Positions 18,496-26,999 of a DNA stretch of 64,000 bases are shown piece after piece. The stretch spans positions 62,001 to 126,000 of the forward strand of contig JALONG010000003.1 of the NCBI GenBank assembly GCA_025455065.1, in the 5' to 3' direction. The notes beneath the pieces were generated by a model. It did no database searches. It saw only the letters and a program-made list of their open reading frames with translations, and was not told the DNA's origin. The translations under genes were made by a program, and so were the position numbers. Position 1 is the stretch's first letter; each line of letters starts with the position of its first letter. This stretch comes from Candidatus Kapaibacterium sp. Its GTDB lineage: Bacteria > Bacteroidota > Ignavibacteria > Kapaibacteriales > UBA4661.

Positions 18496-19344
18496 ATGAA
18501 AAAATATATGCTCATCTTCCGCAGCGACTTACAAATTCTTTGCAAAACAGTTCTTTGCTTCGTGATGTGTTGTTACTGTATTACGCATAGTTACTGCCAG
18601 AGCATACGCGACTATCACCCGCTTATCCGTGCTTATCCGGCGCATATTCTCCGCGTTTCCGACGATACCGTTTATTGGAAAAACGGCGCAACAATGCCAC
18701 TTGGTACAAGCCACAAAGCCACGCTTACGCCCACACTCACCACTGCCGAACTCGAAGAATGGCTGAACAATGCCACCTTGCGCGACCAAATAGAACAGCC
18801 TTACGCCGCCCTTGATACCATTCTTCCACCGAAACCCAATGACGATGCGGGGCGCTGCCGCTTTGAGCCGTTTTTTGAGATGATGTACGGCACTTCGGAG
18901 GAGACGGTTCGTACAAATCTTGTTCCTGTGCAGTGGCTTCGCGGTACGCCGGACAGCACACGGCTTCTTTTTTCACGGGTCAATGGCGCGGCGGATGCGT
19001 TGCAGCGTGTTTCGGATGCACTAGCAAGGCTGGGTGCGGAATACAGACCATTTCTCGCTAAACCCGCCGGAACCTTCAAATGGCGCACGATTGCCCGCAC
19101 AAATCGCCGCAGTACGCATAGTTACGGGATTGCGATAGACATTCACCTTGCCGCAACGGACTATTGGCAGTGGAATCATTCACCCGAAGCAGCACTGCGA
19201 CGCGAAGCAATTCCCTTCAAAAACCGCATACCACTTGCGATTGTGCGCATATTCGAGAAGCACGGTTTTATCTGGGGTGGCAGGTGGTATCATTACGACA
19301 CGATGCACTTTGAGTTTCGTCCGGAGTTGGTGGGAAGCGAGTAA
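18496..19344 (+). CDS. Exported M15-type peptidoglycan peptidase
   Basis: Zinc D,D- or L,D-peptidase-like enzyme acting on peptidoglycan stem peptides. The 282-aa protein has an N-terminal signal segment (about residues 10-35, ending near ITHSYCQS) and a C-terminal Peptidase_M15_4-like domain with RRSTHSYGIAIDIHLAA (zinc His and Asp) and GGRWYHYDTMHFEFRPEL (last zinc His). The catalytic acid is probably Asp in YHYDTMH. About 140 residues between signal and domain show no known motif. The gene begins next to the palindrome shared with hicB. Confidence 0.85.
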   Translation: MKKYMLIFRSDLQILCKTVLCFVMCCYCITHSYCQSIRDYHPLIRAYPAHILRVSDDTVYWKNGATMPLGTSHKATLTPTLTTAELEEWLNNATLRDQIEQPYAALDTILPPKPNDDAGRCRFEPFFEMMYGTSEETVRTNLVPVQWLRGTPDSTRLLFSRVNGAADALQRVSDALARLGAEYRPFLAKPAGTFKWRTIARTNRRSTHSYGIAIDIHLAATDYWQWNHSPEAALRREAIPFKNRIPLAIVRIFEKHGFIWGGRWYHYDTMHFEFRPELVGSE

Positions 19345-19373
19345 TTATTAGCCCTTGGGAACATTTATTGACA

Positions 19374-21014
19374 ATGCAAATGCTTGTTTTGATGACGGTC
19401 ATCTTGCTTGCGGGACTTGGAAAAACCTTGTCCCAAACGCAACAATCTGTGCGCTACATCGCGCCCGAAATTCAGTGCGAACACGTTGGTACTGCCCGCA
19501 CACAACCTTCCCTGCTTCCAATGCGGCAATTTGACCTGATTGCAACGGGTTTGCGCGTGGACAGTCTTGCCTTGCGCGTCGCAGACACATCTGTTCAGCG
19601 ATTGTATTTGCCTCCTTATGCTTTTTCGTTGGTGAGCGCCGCTATTGACTACAATTCAGCATATACCCAACTTCGCGTGTTCCGCAATTCCAAAGTAGAT
19701 AAACGCTCAATTTGGATACCAAACATGAGCGCATTTTTCCTTGCACACGCCGCATTAGATTCGCTTAATGGCAATATCGCTCTGCATTTTACGGCGAAGG
19801 GTTTGCCTTTGACCGAAGACACCAATACCAGAGAAATACGCGGTACTGTGGCTGTTCGATGCTCCGTCATTGCTGTTGCGCCGCAAACACAGGATACAAT
19901 AAAGGCTACATCGCTTTGTATTATTCCTATTCAAGCGAGGTACAAGCCTCAGCGCGGTAAAATGCCGTATTGGTGCATATCACAAGCATCCGTGCTGTGC
20001 AAGGACTGTTCGGAAGAAGAAGCAAAGCACATTTCGTGGATCGTTAAAAGCGCACCATTACGCAAAGAATTGTACGATTGGTTTTGTTACAGAGGGCGCA
20101 TAAATCCTCGTGTGCAAGGGCTTTCTTCGCTACCCCTTGTCGTTAATGCTACGTCAAAATGCAATGGCACGTTTCACATCAACACCATTCGTTTGGGCAA
20201 TGCCGTTGCAACACGCTCCGACCTCTTTTATCGAATCCCACAAACATTGCACCAAGCCATTTCCGAGCCACTTTCGCGGAGTCACAAACCGCTTTATGCT
20301 TTTCAAGTGCTTTCTGCACAACAACAAACCGAAGAACGGAAAGCCGCACAAAGCCTTGCTTTGGAGCAAAGTTTGTATGAAGGTGAAGAAGTCATTCGCA
20401 ATATTGATAATTACTCCCACGCCGGATATGCTTTGTACCTTGCCGATAGCGCCCTGACGCGATTTCTCAGTGACATCATTACGCCGACATATCCCCGTAA
20501 CAGCGCACTGGAGAGCGCCGAAAAAAACTGCCCCGAATCGAACGAAATTATCCGCCGAGCTTCTCAAAGGCTTGCTATTCCTGATGTTGTCGCTTTCAAA
20601 AGCGGCAATGTGAGCGATTGTGAACGTGTGCGAAAATATTATTCGGAATATGCAGAAGTAATTCGGATTGGGCAAGTTTATGTCGTTGTCAATCATCAAG
20701 ATACTATTCCCAAAATAGTCGGATTAGCTGGTATTTGCGCTCCGAGCGGTAATCAACTTCGCGACGAAGATTTTCTCAAAAACTCGTTAAATGTACCAAT
20801 CTCATTGAGCGTGTTCGACGCTTATCGTTTAGTGCAATTTCCTATCAAAACCCTCGCCATTCCGACAAATGCTGCCAACGCTGCACACCGCATCAAAACT
20901 CGTAACCTATACGAATACTGCCTTGAAGCCCTGAAACACGGCTTGTTTACGGATTGTACGGCATCGGTAATGCCCTTTCCCGCAACGGGCATTGGTACGC
21001 ACTCTTCACGGTGA
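19374..21014 (+). CDS. Uncharacterised exported protein
   Basis: A 546-aa protein with an N-terminal signal peptide (MLVLMTVILLAGLGKTLSQ). The rest is hydrophilic with about 14 scattered cysteines, including CKDC and several paired positions, which suggests disulfides outside the cytoplasm. No T9SS sorting domain is visible at the C terminus (it ends PATGIGTHSSR). I do not recognise a family. ATG at 19374 is chosen; a TTG two codons upstream is the alternative. It follows the M15 peptidase by 29 bases, so the two are likely expressed together. Confidence 0.65.
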   Translation: MQMLVLMTVILLAGLGKTLSQTQQSVRYIAPEIQCEHVGTARTQPSLLPMRQFDLIATGLRVDSLALRVADTSVQRLYLPPYAFSLVSAAIDYNSAYTQLRVFRNSKVDKRSIWIPNMSAFFLAHAALDSLNGNIALHFTAKGLPLTEDTNTREIRGTVAVRCSVIAVAPQTQDTIKATSLCIIPIQARYKPQRGKMPYWCISQASVLCKDCSEEEAKHISWIVKSAPLRKELYDWFCYRGRINPRVQGLSSLPLVVNATSKCNGTFHINTIRLGNAVATRSDLFYRIPQTLHQAISEPLSRSHKPLYAFQVLSAQQQTEERKAAQSLALEQSLYEGEEVIRNIDNYSHAGYALYLADSALTRFLSDIITPTYPRNSALESAEKNCPESNEIIRRASQRLAIPDVVAFKSGNVSDCERVRKYYSEYAEVIRIGQVYVVVNHQDTIPKIVGLAGICAPSGNQLRDEDFLKNSLNVPISLSVFDAYRLVQFPIKTLAIPTNAANAAHRIKTRNLYEYCLEALKHGLFTDCTASVMPFPATGIGTHSSR

Positions 21015-21119
21015 ACCGTACCGAATTTTCAACGCGAGATTACTTGCTTACGTGAGCGCTAATGCGTAGTTTGGGGGAATCTTAATTGTTCTCACTAACA
21101 CTTTTCCATTTTTTTGACT

Positions 21120-21575
21120 ATGCAGCACCGCATTGCTGTTGGAGCGCTTGTTGAACACGAACGAAAAATTCTCATGGTACGCCATTACAAAGCAGGTGCT
21201 TATGATTTTTGGGTTGCGCCAGGAGGAGGCGTTCAGGGAACAGAAGACCTTCGTGATGCTGTCCGCCGTGAGGTCTTAGAAGAATGTGGATTATACGTTG
21301 AACCGCAGACGGTTGCTTATATTGAAGAATTTTACAAGCCTGAAACACGGGAGTGCAAATTCTGGTTTACGGCTCGTTTGCTCGGAGGAGCGCTCAATGC
21401 AACAGCGCCGGAGGCTGTGCAAGAATATATCGTCGAAGCAGCGTTTCTTTCACGAGAAGAATTTGAGGGAAAAATTATTTTTCCACCGATGCTGCACGAT
21501 GAATATTGGACTGATATGGCTGCTGGTGGTCAATTTCCCAAATATGTTGGCATAAGGGAAATGAAATTTTACTAA
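21120..21575 (+). CDS. Nudix hydrolase
   Basis: Hydrolyses a nucleoside diphosphate linked to another moiety; the substrate is not evident. The 151-aa protein carries a complete Nudix box, GGVQGTEDLRDAVRREVLEE followed by CGL, at about residues 38-60 (consensus GX5EX7REUXEEXGU). The N-terminal strand HRIAVGALVEHERKILMVRH is typical. No signal peptide. It is on the same strand as queE, 47 bases upstream of it. Confidence 0.9.
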   Translation: MQHRIAVGALVEHERKILMVRHYKAGAYDFWVAPGGGVQGTEDLRDAVRREVLEECGLYVEPQTVAYIEEFYKPETRECKFWFTARLLGGALNATAPEAVQEYIVEAAFLSREEFEGKIIFPPMLHDEYWTDMAAGGQFPKYVGIREMKFY

Positions 21576-21622
21576 AATTGTCAAATTGAATCCGGTTTCG
21601 ATTCCACTTTTTTCGTTCCACC

Positions 21623-22342
21623 ATGCAACCCGTTCTCACCCTCACCCCCGAAGAACACCGACACATTCTCGCTTCTAACCCGCTTTTGCTGCCTTTCGAC
21701 CTCAACGAAATTTTCTTTTCCGTGCAGGGCGAAGGCACTCGTGCGGGGCTGCCATGTGTGTTTGTGCGGCTGCACGGCTGCAAACTGCGCTGCTCTTACT
21801 GCGACACGAAATATGCCATAGACCGCAGAAGTGGCGGGCTTTCGGTAACGGGAGCAGAAATTGATGAGCGTGTACGCGGCTTTGGATGCCGCTTTGTGGA
21901 GTTTACCGGTGGCGAACCTCTGGAGCAACCGAATGTGTTCGGCTTGATGAAATATTACTGCGACGAAGGTTTTACGGTGGCAGTGGAGACCGGCGGACAT
22001 GTGGATACAAGTCTTGTAGATGAGCGCGTGATTCGGATTATTGACATGAAAACGCCAAGTTCCAAGATGATGCCGAAAAACAATTATCACAATTTGGACA
22101 CACTGCGCCCACACGACGAAGTGAAATTTGTGATTGGTTCGCGGGAAGATTACGAATGGTCGCGGGAATTAACCACCAAATACGACTTACCCCGCAAGAC
22201 CGCAGCCGTGCTTTTTTCGCCTGTATTCGGAACGGTGGAGTACAAACAAATTGTGGAATGGATTTTGGAAGACCGCTTGGATGTGCGCTTTCAACTTCAG
22301 ATGCACAAATTTATTTGGCATCCTGACACACGGGGCGTGTGA
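21623..22342 (+). CDS. queE: 7-carboxy-7-deazaguanine synthase
   Basis: Radical-SAM enzyme that ring-contracts 6-carboxytetrahydropterin in queuosine precursor synthesis. The 239-aa protein has the typical start NEIFFSVQGEGTRAGLPCVF, then the radical-SAM cluster motif CKLRCSYC (CX3CX2C) at about residues 50-57, and FTGGEPLEQPN. Size fits. No other queuosine genes (queC, queD, queF) are in the window. It is convergent with the first T9SS cargo gene, 12 bases away. Confidence 0.93.
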   Translation: MQPVLTLTPEEHRHILASNPLLLPFDLNEIFFSVQGEGTRAGLPCVFVRLHGCKLRCSYCDTKYAIDRRSGGLSVTGAEIDERVRGFGCRFVEFTGGEPLEQPNVFGLMKYYCDEGFTVAVETGGHVDTSLVDERVIRIIDMKTPSSKMMPKNNYHNLDTLRPHDEVKFVIGSREDYEWSRELTTKYDLPRKTAAVLFSPVFGTVEYKQIVEWILEDRLDVRFQLQMHKFIWHPDTRGV

Positions 22343-22354
22343 TTCCAAGTTGCA

Positions 22355-23776
22355 TCACCGCACCACCGCCAAACGCCGCATAAATACTTGTCCGCCCACA
22401 CTACACCGCACAAAATAGATACCCGATGGCAAGCCCTCTACACTAACCGATGTTTCATATAAACTTGGCGAAACAATGCCATTTGTGATGGTCCGTATCT
22501 CACGACCTAAAGCGTCATGTAATGCTAAATGCAAAATAGAACTTGACGGCATTGAAACAAGAATAGTGAATCTATCTGATGCCAGCGAAGGCTGAATTGT
22601 TAGACTACTGTTTGGCGTATTTGCTGTTTGAGATTGAACACTTGTGGCGATGAAATTGCTGTATGACCGTAGATAGGGGCAATCACAATCATTAGCCCAA
22701 ACCCATGCACTATTGTTAAATCCAAATGATTGCATTCGACTGTTTGGTCGTCGTAGTTTAACGATAATTTCTGATGGAACTGTTATTCCGCGGCAGTTCA
22801 GATTTGCTTGTGAATACGCTTCTTCAAGCGGTATTCCACCGACAAGGAGAGTATTAAGAATGGAATCAATTTGCCGTAGGGCTAAGTTTTGTGATGGGAA
22901 ATAACGATAGAATGTCGAATCAACACGACTACTAATGTTAATGAGTGTTGGTCGAAAGATAGCCAGTTGCCGAGCTTGTAAATTGGAGCTAGGTAAAGTG
23001 AGTTCTTGTCCAATACGTGAATATGTTGAAGTACGCTGATTATCCGTGCTGCGAATTCGATAAAAATATCGTGTAGCAGGTTGTAAGTTTGTTATGAGGA
23101 ATTGAGTATCTCTCGCCACAGCGTTTGTATATGATGGTAACATGGTACGAAATGAGCTATCAAGGCTAACATCCACAAGAAAATGTGTGGGAGAACCCAG
23201 AGTAGAATCCCATGTAATACGAAACCCTTTATCCGAAATATCACTGTTTTGTTGAGGTATCGGCGGAGTAAGCGGTGATACTAAGGAAGTAGGCAATTGT
23301 ATCGTTTGTGTTCTTGAGTAGAGAGAAAGTATTGAAAAATCATTGAGCCTTCCTAAGTAGTTCGCTCGAAAATAGTATCGCGTACCGGGTAAAAGCCGCG
23401 AGACGGTAAAATTATTGCGAATAACAGAATCAATAACTCTGGGGTTGCAATCTGCTGTGCCACAGCCGCTTGGGAGCAGACAAATACAGCTAATCGGCTG
23501 CCGAACAGCACTTCTTGCCTGAACTATTTGCTGAAATGCACTATCCAATGCAATATCATAGCCGATACAGACAGAAAGCCAAAGTTGAGTAGATTGCGGC
23601 GGAAATTTTCTGAGTTGAATGACGGTTTGAACGCGAAAACTTGTTGCTGTCGCCGAATCAAGCGGCAAAACCGAGATAGAATCCAAAGTAGAAGGAATCT
23701 GGCTCCATATCGGGGATGTAGCAACCATTAGGAGTATCATCGCCGATAAGAATGTGTTTTTTATTGTACGATTCAT
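22355..23776 (-). CDS. T9SS-sorted fibronectin type III protein
   Basis: Secreted or surface protein of unknown role. The 473-aa product has a signal peptide (FLSAMILLMVATSPIWSQ), two fibronectin type III-like domains (the second around ITWDSTLGSPTHFLVDVSLD and LQPATRYFYRIRS), a region with six or more cysteines, and a type IX C-terminal sorting domain ending in GLPSGIYFVRCSVGGQVFMR. The ATG giving MNRTIKN is preferred over an upstream in-frame ATG at 23818. It is the downstream member of a tandem pair of paralogues. Confidence 0.85.
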   Translation of the reverse strand: MNRTIKNTFLSAMILLMVATSPIWSQIPSTLDSISVLPLDSATATSFRVQTVIQLRKFPPQSTQLWLSVCIGYDIALDSAFQQIVQARSAVRQPISCICLLPSGCGTADCNPRVIDSVIRNNFTVSRLLPGTRYYFRANYLGRLNDFSILSLYSRTQTIQLPTSLVSPLTPPIPQQNSDISDKGFRITWDSTLGSPTHFLVDVSLDSSFRTMLPSYTNAVARDTQFLITNLQPATRYFYRIRSTDNQRTSTYSRIGQELTLPSSNLQARQLAIFRPTLINISSRVDSTFYRYFPSQNLALRQIDSILNTLLVGGIPLEEAYSQANLNCRGITVPSEIIVKLRRPNSRMQSFGFNNSAWVWANDCDCPYLRSYSNFIATSVQSQTANTPNSSLTIQPSLASDRFTILVSMPSSSILHLALHDALGREIRTITNGIVSPSLYETSVSVEGLPSGIYFVRCSVGGQVFMRRLAVVR

Positions 23777-23819
23777 TGCTTTACCTTTTTTTGTCCAACT
23801 TTTTAGGGGTCTGTCCACT

Positions 23820-25205
23820 CTACCTCACCACCGCCAAACGCCGCACAAACACTTGCCCACCAACACTACACCGCACAAAATACATACCCGACGGCAGCCC
23901 TTCCGTGCTGAACGAAAGTGTGTTTTGCCCCGCACGGGAAAAACCCTCGGACACGGCGCGGACTTCCTGCCCTAACGCATCAAAAACACTAATGCGAAGC
24001 GGTAATGACGACGGTAGCGTAACGCTGACACTCACTGCGTCTGTCGTGGGATTGGGTGAAATGGTGAATGGTGCTGCTTCATCGCTGGTGATTCCGGTAG
24101 AAGTGGGGAATTTACCGTACACACGGAATGTTTTGCAAGAACAGCTGTCCGCCCAAATAGGTGCGGTTTGTGTGTAACCCAGATTTGCTATTGTCGGAAA
24201 AACTTCGCGTAGGCGCACAACGAGTTCAGAACCTGATTGCTGATTTGGTGAACACGTGTTGTTGTCTTGCGCCCAGGCTTCAACGATAGGAATATCCCGT
24301 TGTACCAATGCGGCAAGAAAAGAATCCAAGGTTTGGAGATTTGCCAAGCCTGTACCCAGCCGATAGAACGGTGAACCGCTCCGAACCGAAAAGGCATTTG
24401 GAAATCCCAAAGCCGAAGAGCGATTTTCCGCCGAGAACCGTGTAGCAGTGGCAGCCAGCGTTTGAAAGCGCAAGGTCTGAGAAAATGCGCTTGTTCCTAC
24501 ATTGTTTACTGCTCGTACGCGCACGAAGTAGAGCGTTTCTGCTTGTAGCCCCGTGAGAGCAAGAGAAGTTGTCATCAAACGCACATCGGCATACTGCGGA
24601 AGCAGATTTTGAAAGGTGGAATCCGTCGCCACCGAAAGGCGGTATTCTGTCGGCATACCCTCAACATTTGCCCAACGAATCACGGCGGAAGTCGTTGTGA
24701 TTGATTGCGCCGCTACAAGCACAGGAGATGCTGGAGGAGCATTTTGTGGCAGTGTGATTGAAAAATAAACGTAGAGTGAACCAATGTAAGCATCAGAATA
24801 CAGTGAACGACTTTCAATACGAAAAAAATATCGTGTATTTGGTAATAAACGAGCTATTTCTATACTAAATTGTACCGCAGAGTCTAAATAATCCCGTCCT
24901 AAGCAATTAGGAATAGGAGGCATACAGTTACTCATAATTGCTCTGCGAATGATGCTACTTCCTGAAAAATTTGAATCTAGTGCAATATCATAATCCAGGC
25001 ACACACGAGAGCGACGCGGTCCAATGGAACGAATGAGTGTATTTAGGACGAAACTTGTCGAGGTTGTAGATTCTATCGAAAGAATTCTCGGTTGTAAATA
25101 CTGAGCCATGGCATTGCCATTTGTAAAACTTGGAAACGGTGCCTGGCATAATATTCTTGAATGAGCAATTATCAGAATACCCAAGGCAATAATGATGATT
25201 TTCAT
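23820..25205 (-). CDS. T9SS-sorted fibronectin type III protein, paralogue
   Basis: A 461-aa paralogue of the next gene on this strand: signal peptide (IIIALGILIIAHSRILCQ), fibronectin type III-like domains (VIRWANVEGMPTEYRLSVAT, then LQAETLYFVRVRAVNNVG), the same DSFLAALVQRDIPIVEAWAQ segment, and a sorting domain ending GLPSGMYFVRCSVGGQVFVR. The sorting domain is nearly identical in both genes, while the rest has diverged. The two genes are 43 bases apart if the downstream one starts at 23776. Function is unknown. Confidence 0.85.
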   Translation of the reverse strand: MKIIIIALGILIIAHSRILCQAPFPSFTNGNAMAQYLQPRILSIESTTSTSFVLNTLIRSIGPRRSRVCLDYDIALDSNFSGSSIIRRAIMSNCMPPIPNCLGRDYLDSAVQFSIEIARLLPNTRYFFRIESRSLYSDAYIGSLYVYFSITLPQNAPPASPVLVAAQSITTTSAVIRWANVEGMPTEYRLSVATDSTFQNLLPQYADVRLMTTSLALTGLQAETLYFVRVRAVNNVGTSAFSQTLRFQTLAATATRFSAENRSSALGFPNAFSVRSGSPFYRLGTGLANLQTLDSFLAALVQRDIPIVEAWAQDNNTCSPNQQSGSELVVRLREVFPTIANLGYTQTAPIWADSCSCKTFRVYGKFPTSTGITSDEAAPFTISPNPTTDAVSVSVTLPSSLPLRISVFDALGQEVRAVSEGFSRAGQNTLSFSTEGLPSGMYFVRCSVGGQVFVRRLAVVR

Positions 25206-25367
25206 AAGGCGACCTCTTTTTCTGTATGAAGATAGATTTTATCACATCGCACCTCGAATGTTTTTCCTCGACACTTCAAGCCTGTCCAAAGTAATATTCA
25301 ACTGCTCTTCCGCCTCAAAACGAACATACTCGCGCAGCGCTTCAGCGCTAAGATTTACCGCACTTGC

Positions 25368-26048
25368 TCACACGGTCATAGACTCGCCAATGCCCAAAAG
25401 CGTAAGGTTTTTCCCCGTTTTGGCGAATATCGCTTTCGCTTCGTCGTGATTGATTTTGATAAAACCGAATGTGTCGTAATGCAATCCCACAATGTTGTTG
25501 CACTTGATAAAATCTGCCGCAATCGCCGCGTCACTTGCATCCATCGTGAAATTATCGCCAATCGGCAAGAGCGCAACATCCGGTTTGTGATAATCCCCAA
25601 TGAGTTTCATATCCATCGTGAGCGCCGTGTCGCCGGAATAATAGAGCGTTCCTTCGCTTGTTTTCACCAAAAAGCCCATCGGATTTCCGCCATAGCTGCC
25701 GTCCGGCATACCGCTTGAATGCTGGGCTGCTGTGCATTTGACCATGCCAAAATCAAAGTTCCATTTCCCACCCGTGTTCATCGGATGCACTTTTTCGATG
25801 CCTTGCTTATTCAGCCAGCCCATCACTTCCCATGCACAAACAGCCGTAGCACCGGATTGCTGAAGAATACCGACGGCATCTTCGATGTGGTCAAAATGCC
25901 CGTGCGAGATAAACACATAATCCGGCTTCAGCGCTGAAACCTGAATGTGTGATGCAAGCGGGTTTGCAGTGATATACGGGTCGAACAGCAAGTGTTTTCC
26001 GACTGTTTCAACCATAAAGCACGAGTGTCCGTAGTAGGTAATGGTCAT
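25368..26048 (-). CDS. Metal-dependent hydrolase, UPF0173/YtkL-like
   Basis: Metallo-beta-lactamase-fold hydrolase of unknown substrate. The 226-aa protein has YYGHSCFMVE and LLFDPYITANPLA at the N terminus, the metal motif SHGHFDHIED, then CTAAQHSSG, YYSGDTALTMDMKLIG and LLPIGDNFTMDA, all typical of UPF0173, and ends in GIGESMTV, the usual end for the family. The ATG at 26048 is preferred over an in-frame start at 26129, which would overlap the preceding gene. After the TGA stop the same frame stays open for 41 more codons. Confidence 0.92.
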   Translation of the reverse strand: MTITYYGHSCFMVETVGKHLLFDPYITANPLASHIQVSALKPDYVFISHGHFDHIEDAVGILQQSGATAVCAWEVMGWLNKQGIEKVHPMNTGGKWNFDFGMVKCTAAQHSSGMPDGSYGGNPMGFLVKTSEGTLYYSGDTALTMDMKLIGDYHKPDVALLPIGDNFTMDASDAAIAADFIKCNNIVGLHYDTFGFIKINHDEAKAIFAKTGKNLTLLGIGESMTV

Positions 26049-26112
26049 GGTGATTACTCCAAAAATTGTGGAAGGCTGATAAAATCTGGTTTGCAGGGGT
26101 GTTACAACATTG

Positions 26113-26886
26113 TTAGGCTTTTTGCACAAAGCCCTCTACACCGCGCTTGAAATCGTCTGTTGTGCGGGCAATGGCGTTCATAGCACAGGCATAATCCAAT
26201 GCAGCATCCAACGACATTCCCGATAAATTTCCGAGAATTTCTTTGGTGAGCGCCATAGCGGAAGCGCTGTTTGTAGCAAGCATTGTAGCGATTCCCGCAA
26301 CGGTTGCGTCTAAAGCGGTATCATCGGCAACGTGCGTGGCAAATCCCAAGCGGTATGCTTCGTCGGCATTGACATTTTCTGCGGTCAGCAAAAGGCGCTG
26401 CGCCTGCGTTCCACCAATACGCCGCACCAAATAGACCGACACAATCGCAGGAATGAAGCCAATCTTGACTTCCGAATATCCAAAGAGTGCTTTTTCCCGT
26501 GAAGCAACGACGATATCACACACCGACGCAATCCCGCATCCTCCCGCAATCGCAGCGCCCTGAACACGAGCAATAACGGGCTTCGGGCAGGAGTAAATTG
26601 CCGTGAGCATATCGTGAAAACGCCGTGAATCGGCTTTGTTTTGCATGACGGAATTGTGCGAAATTTCCAGCAAATACGCCAAGTCCATACCCGCGCAGAA
26701 CACCTTCCCATTCGCTGCCAGCACGATGACCTTCACTGATTCATCCGCGCCAAGCGTGGTAAAAGCGTGGGTGATTTCGCTAATGAGTGTCGGGTTGAGC
26801 GCATTGCGCTTGTCGGGGCGGTTGAGGGTGATAGTGGCAACGGGAGACGCAGGGGAATGGTCGAGGAGTAGCGAAGTGTAATTCAT
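26113..26886 (-). CDS. Enoyl-CoA hydratase/isomerase family protein
   Basis: Crotonase-fold enzyme, probably acting on an acyl-CoA in fatty acid or branched-chain degradation. The 257-aa protein has LNRPDKRNALNPTLISEI, the oxyanion-hole segment FCAGMDLAYL, GGCGIASVCDIVVAS and FGYSEVKIGFIPAIV. The catalytic Glu of the second motif is present (SEVKIG), while the first Glu position of classic hydratases is Gly (GGCGIA). This pattern is seen in methylglutaconyl-CoA hydratase-like members. Reaction specificity cannot be assigned. Confidence 0.88.
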   Translation of the reverse strand: MNYTSLLLDHSPASPVATITLNRPDKRNALNPTLISEITHAFTTLGADESVKVIVLAANGKVFCAGMDLAYLLEISHNSVMQNKADSRRFHDMLTAIYSCPKPVIARVQGAAIAGGCGIASVCDIVVASREKALFGYSEVKIGFIPAIVSVYLVRRIGGTQAQRLLLTAENVNADEAYRLGFATHVADDTALDATVAGIATMLATNSASAMALTKEILGNLSGMSLDAALDYACAMNAIARTTDDFKRGVEGFVQKA

Positions 26887-26940
26887 ACGCTGAACACAAA
26901 AACTAATCAGTGGGAAACAAATTCAAATGTTCTTCAGAAA

Positions 26941-26999
26941 TTGTATCGTTATCATTTGTATCGTTATCATTTGTATCGTTATCATTTGTATCCTAATCA
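26941..26999. repeat. 15-bp tandem repeat, about four copies
   Basis: Three exact copies and one decayed copy of a 15-base unit (TTTGTATCGTTATCA; the last copy reads CCTAATCA at its end). It lies in the 106-base gap between the start of the enoyl-CoA hydratase gene and the stop of the metallo-hydrolase gene, overlapping the latter's last codons. It may vary in copy number by slippage. It would lie in the upstream region of the hydratase gene. Confidence 0.85.
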
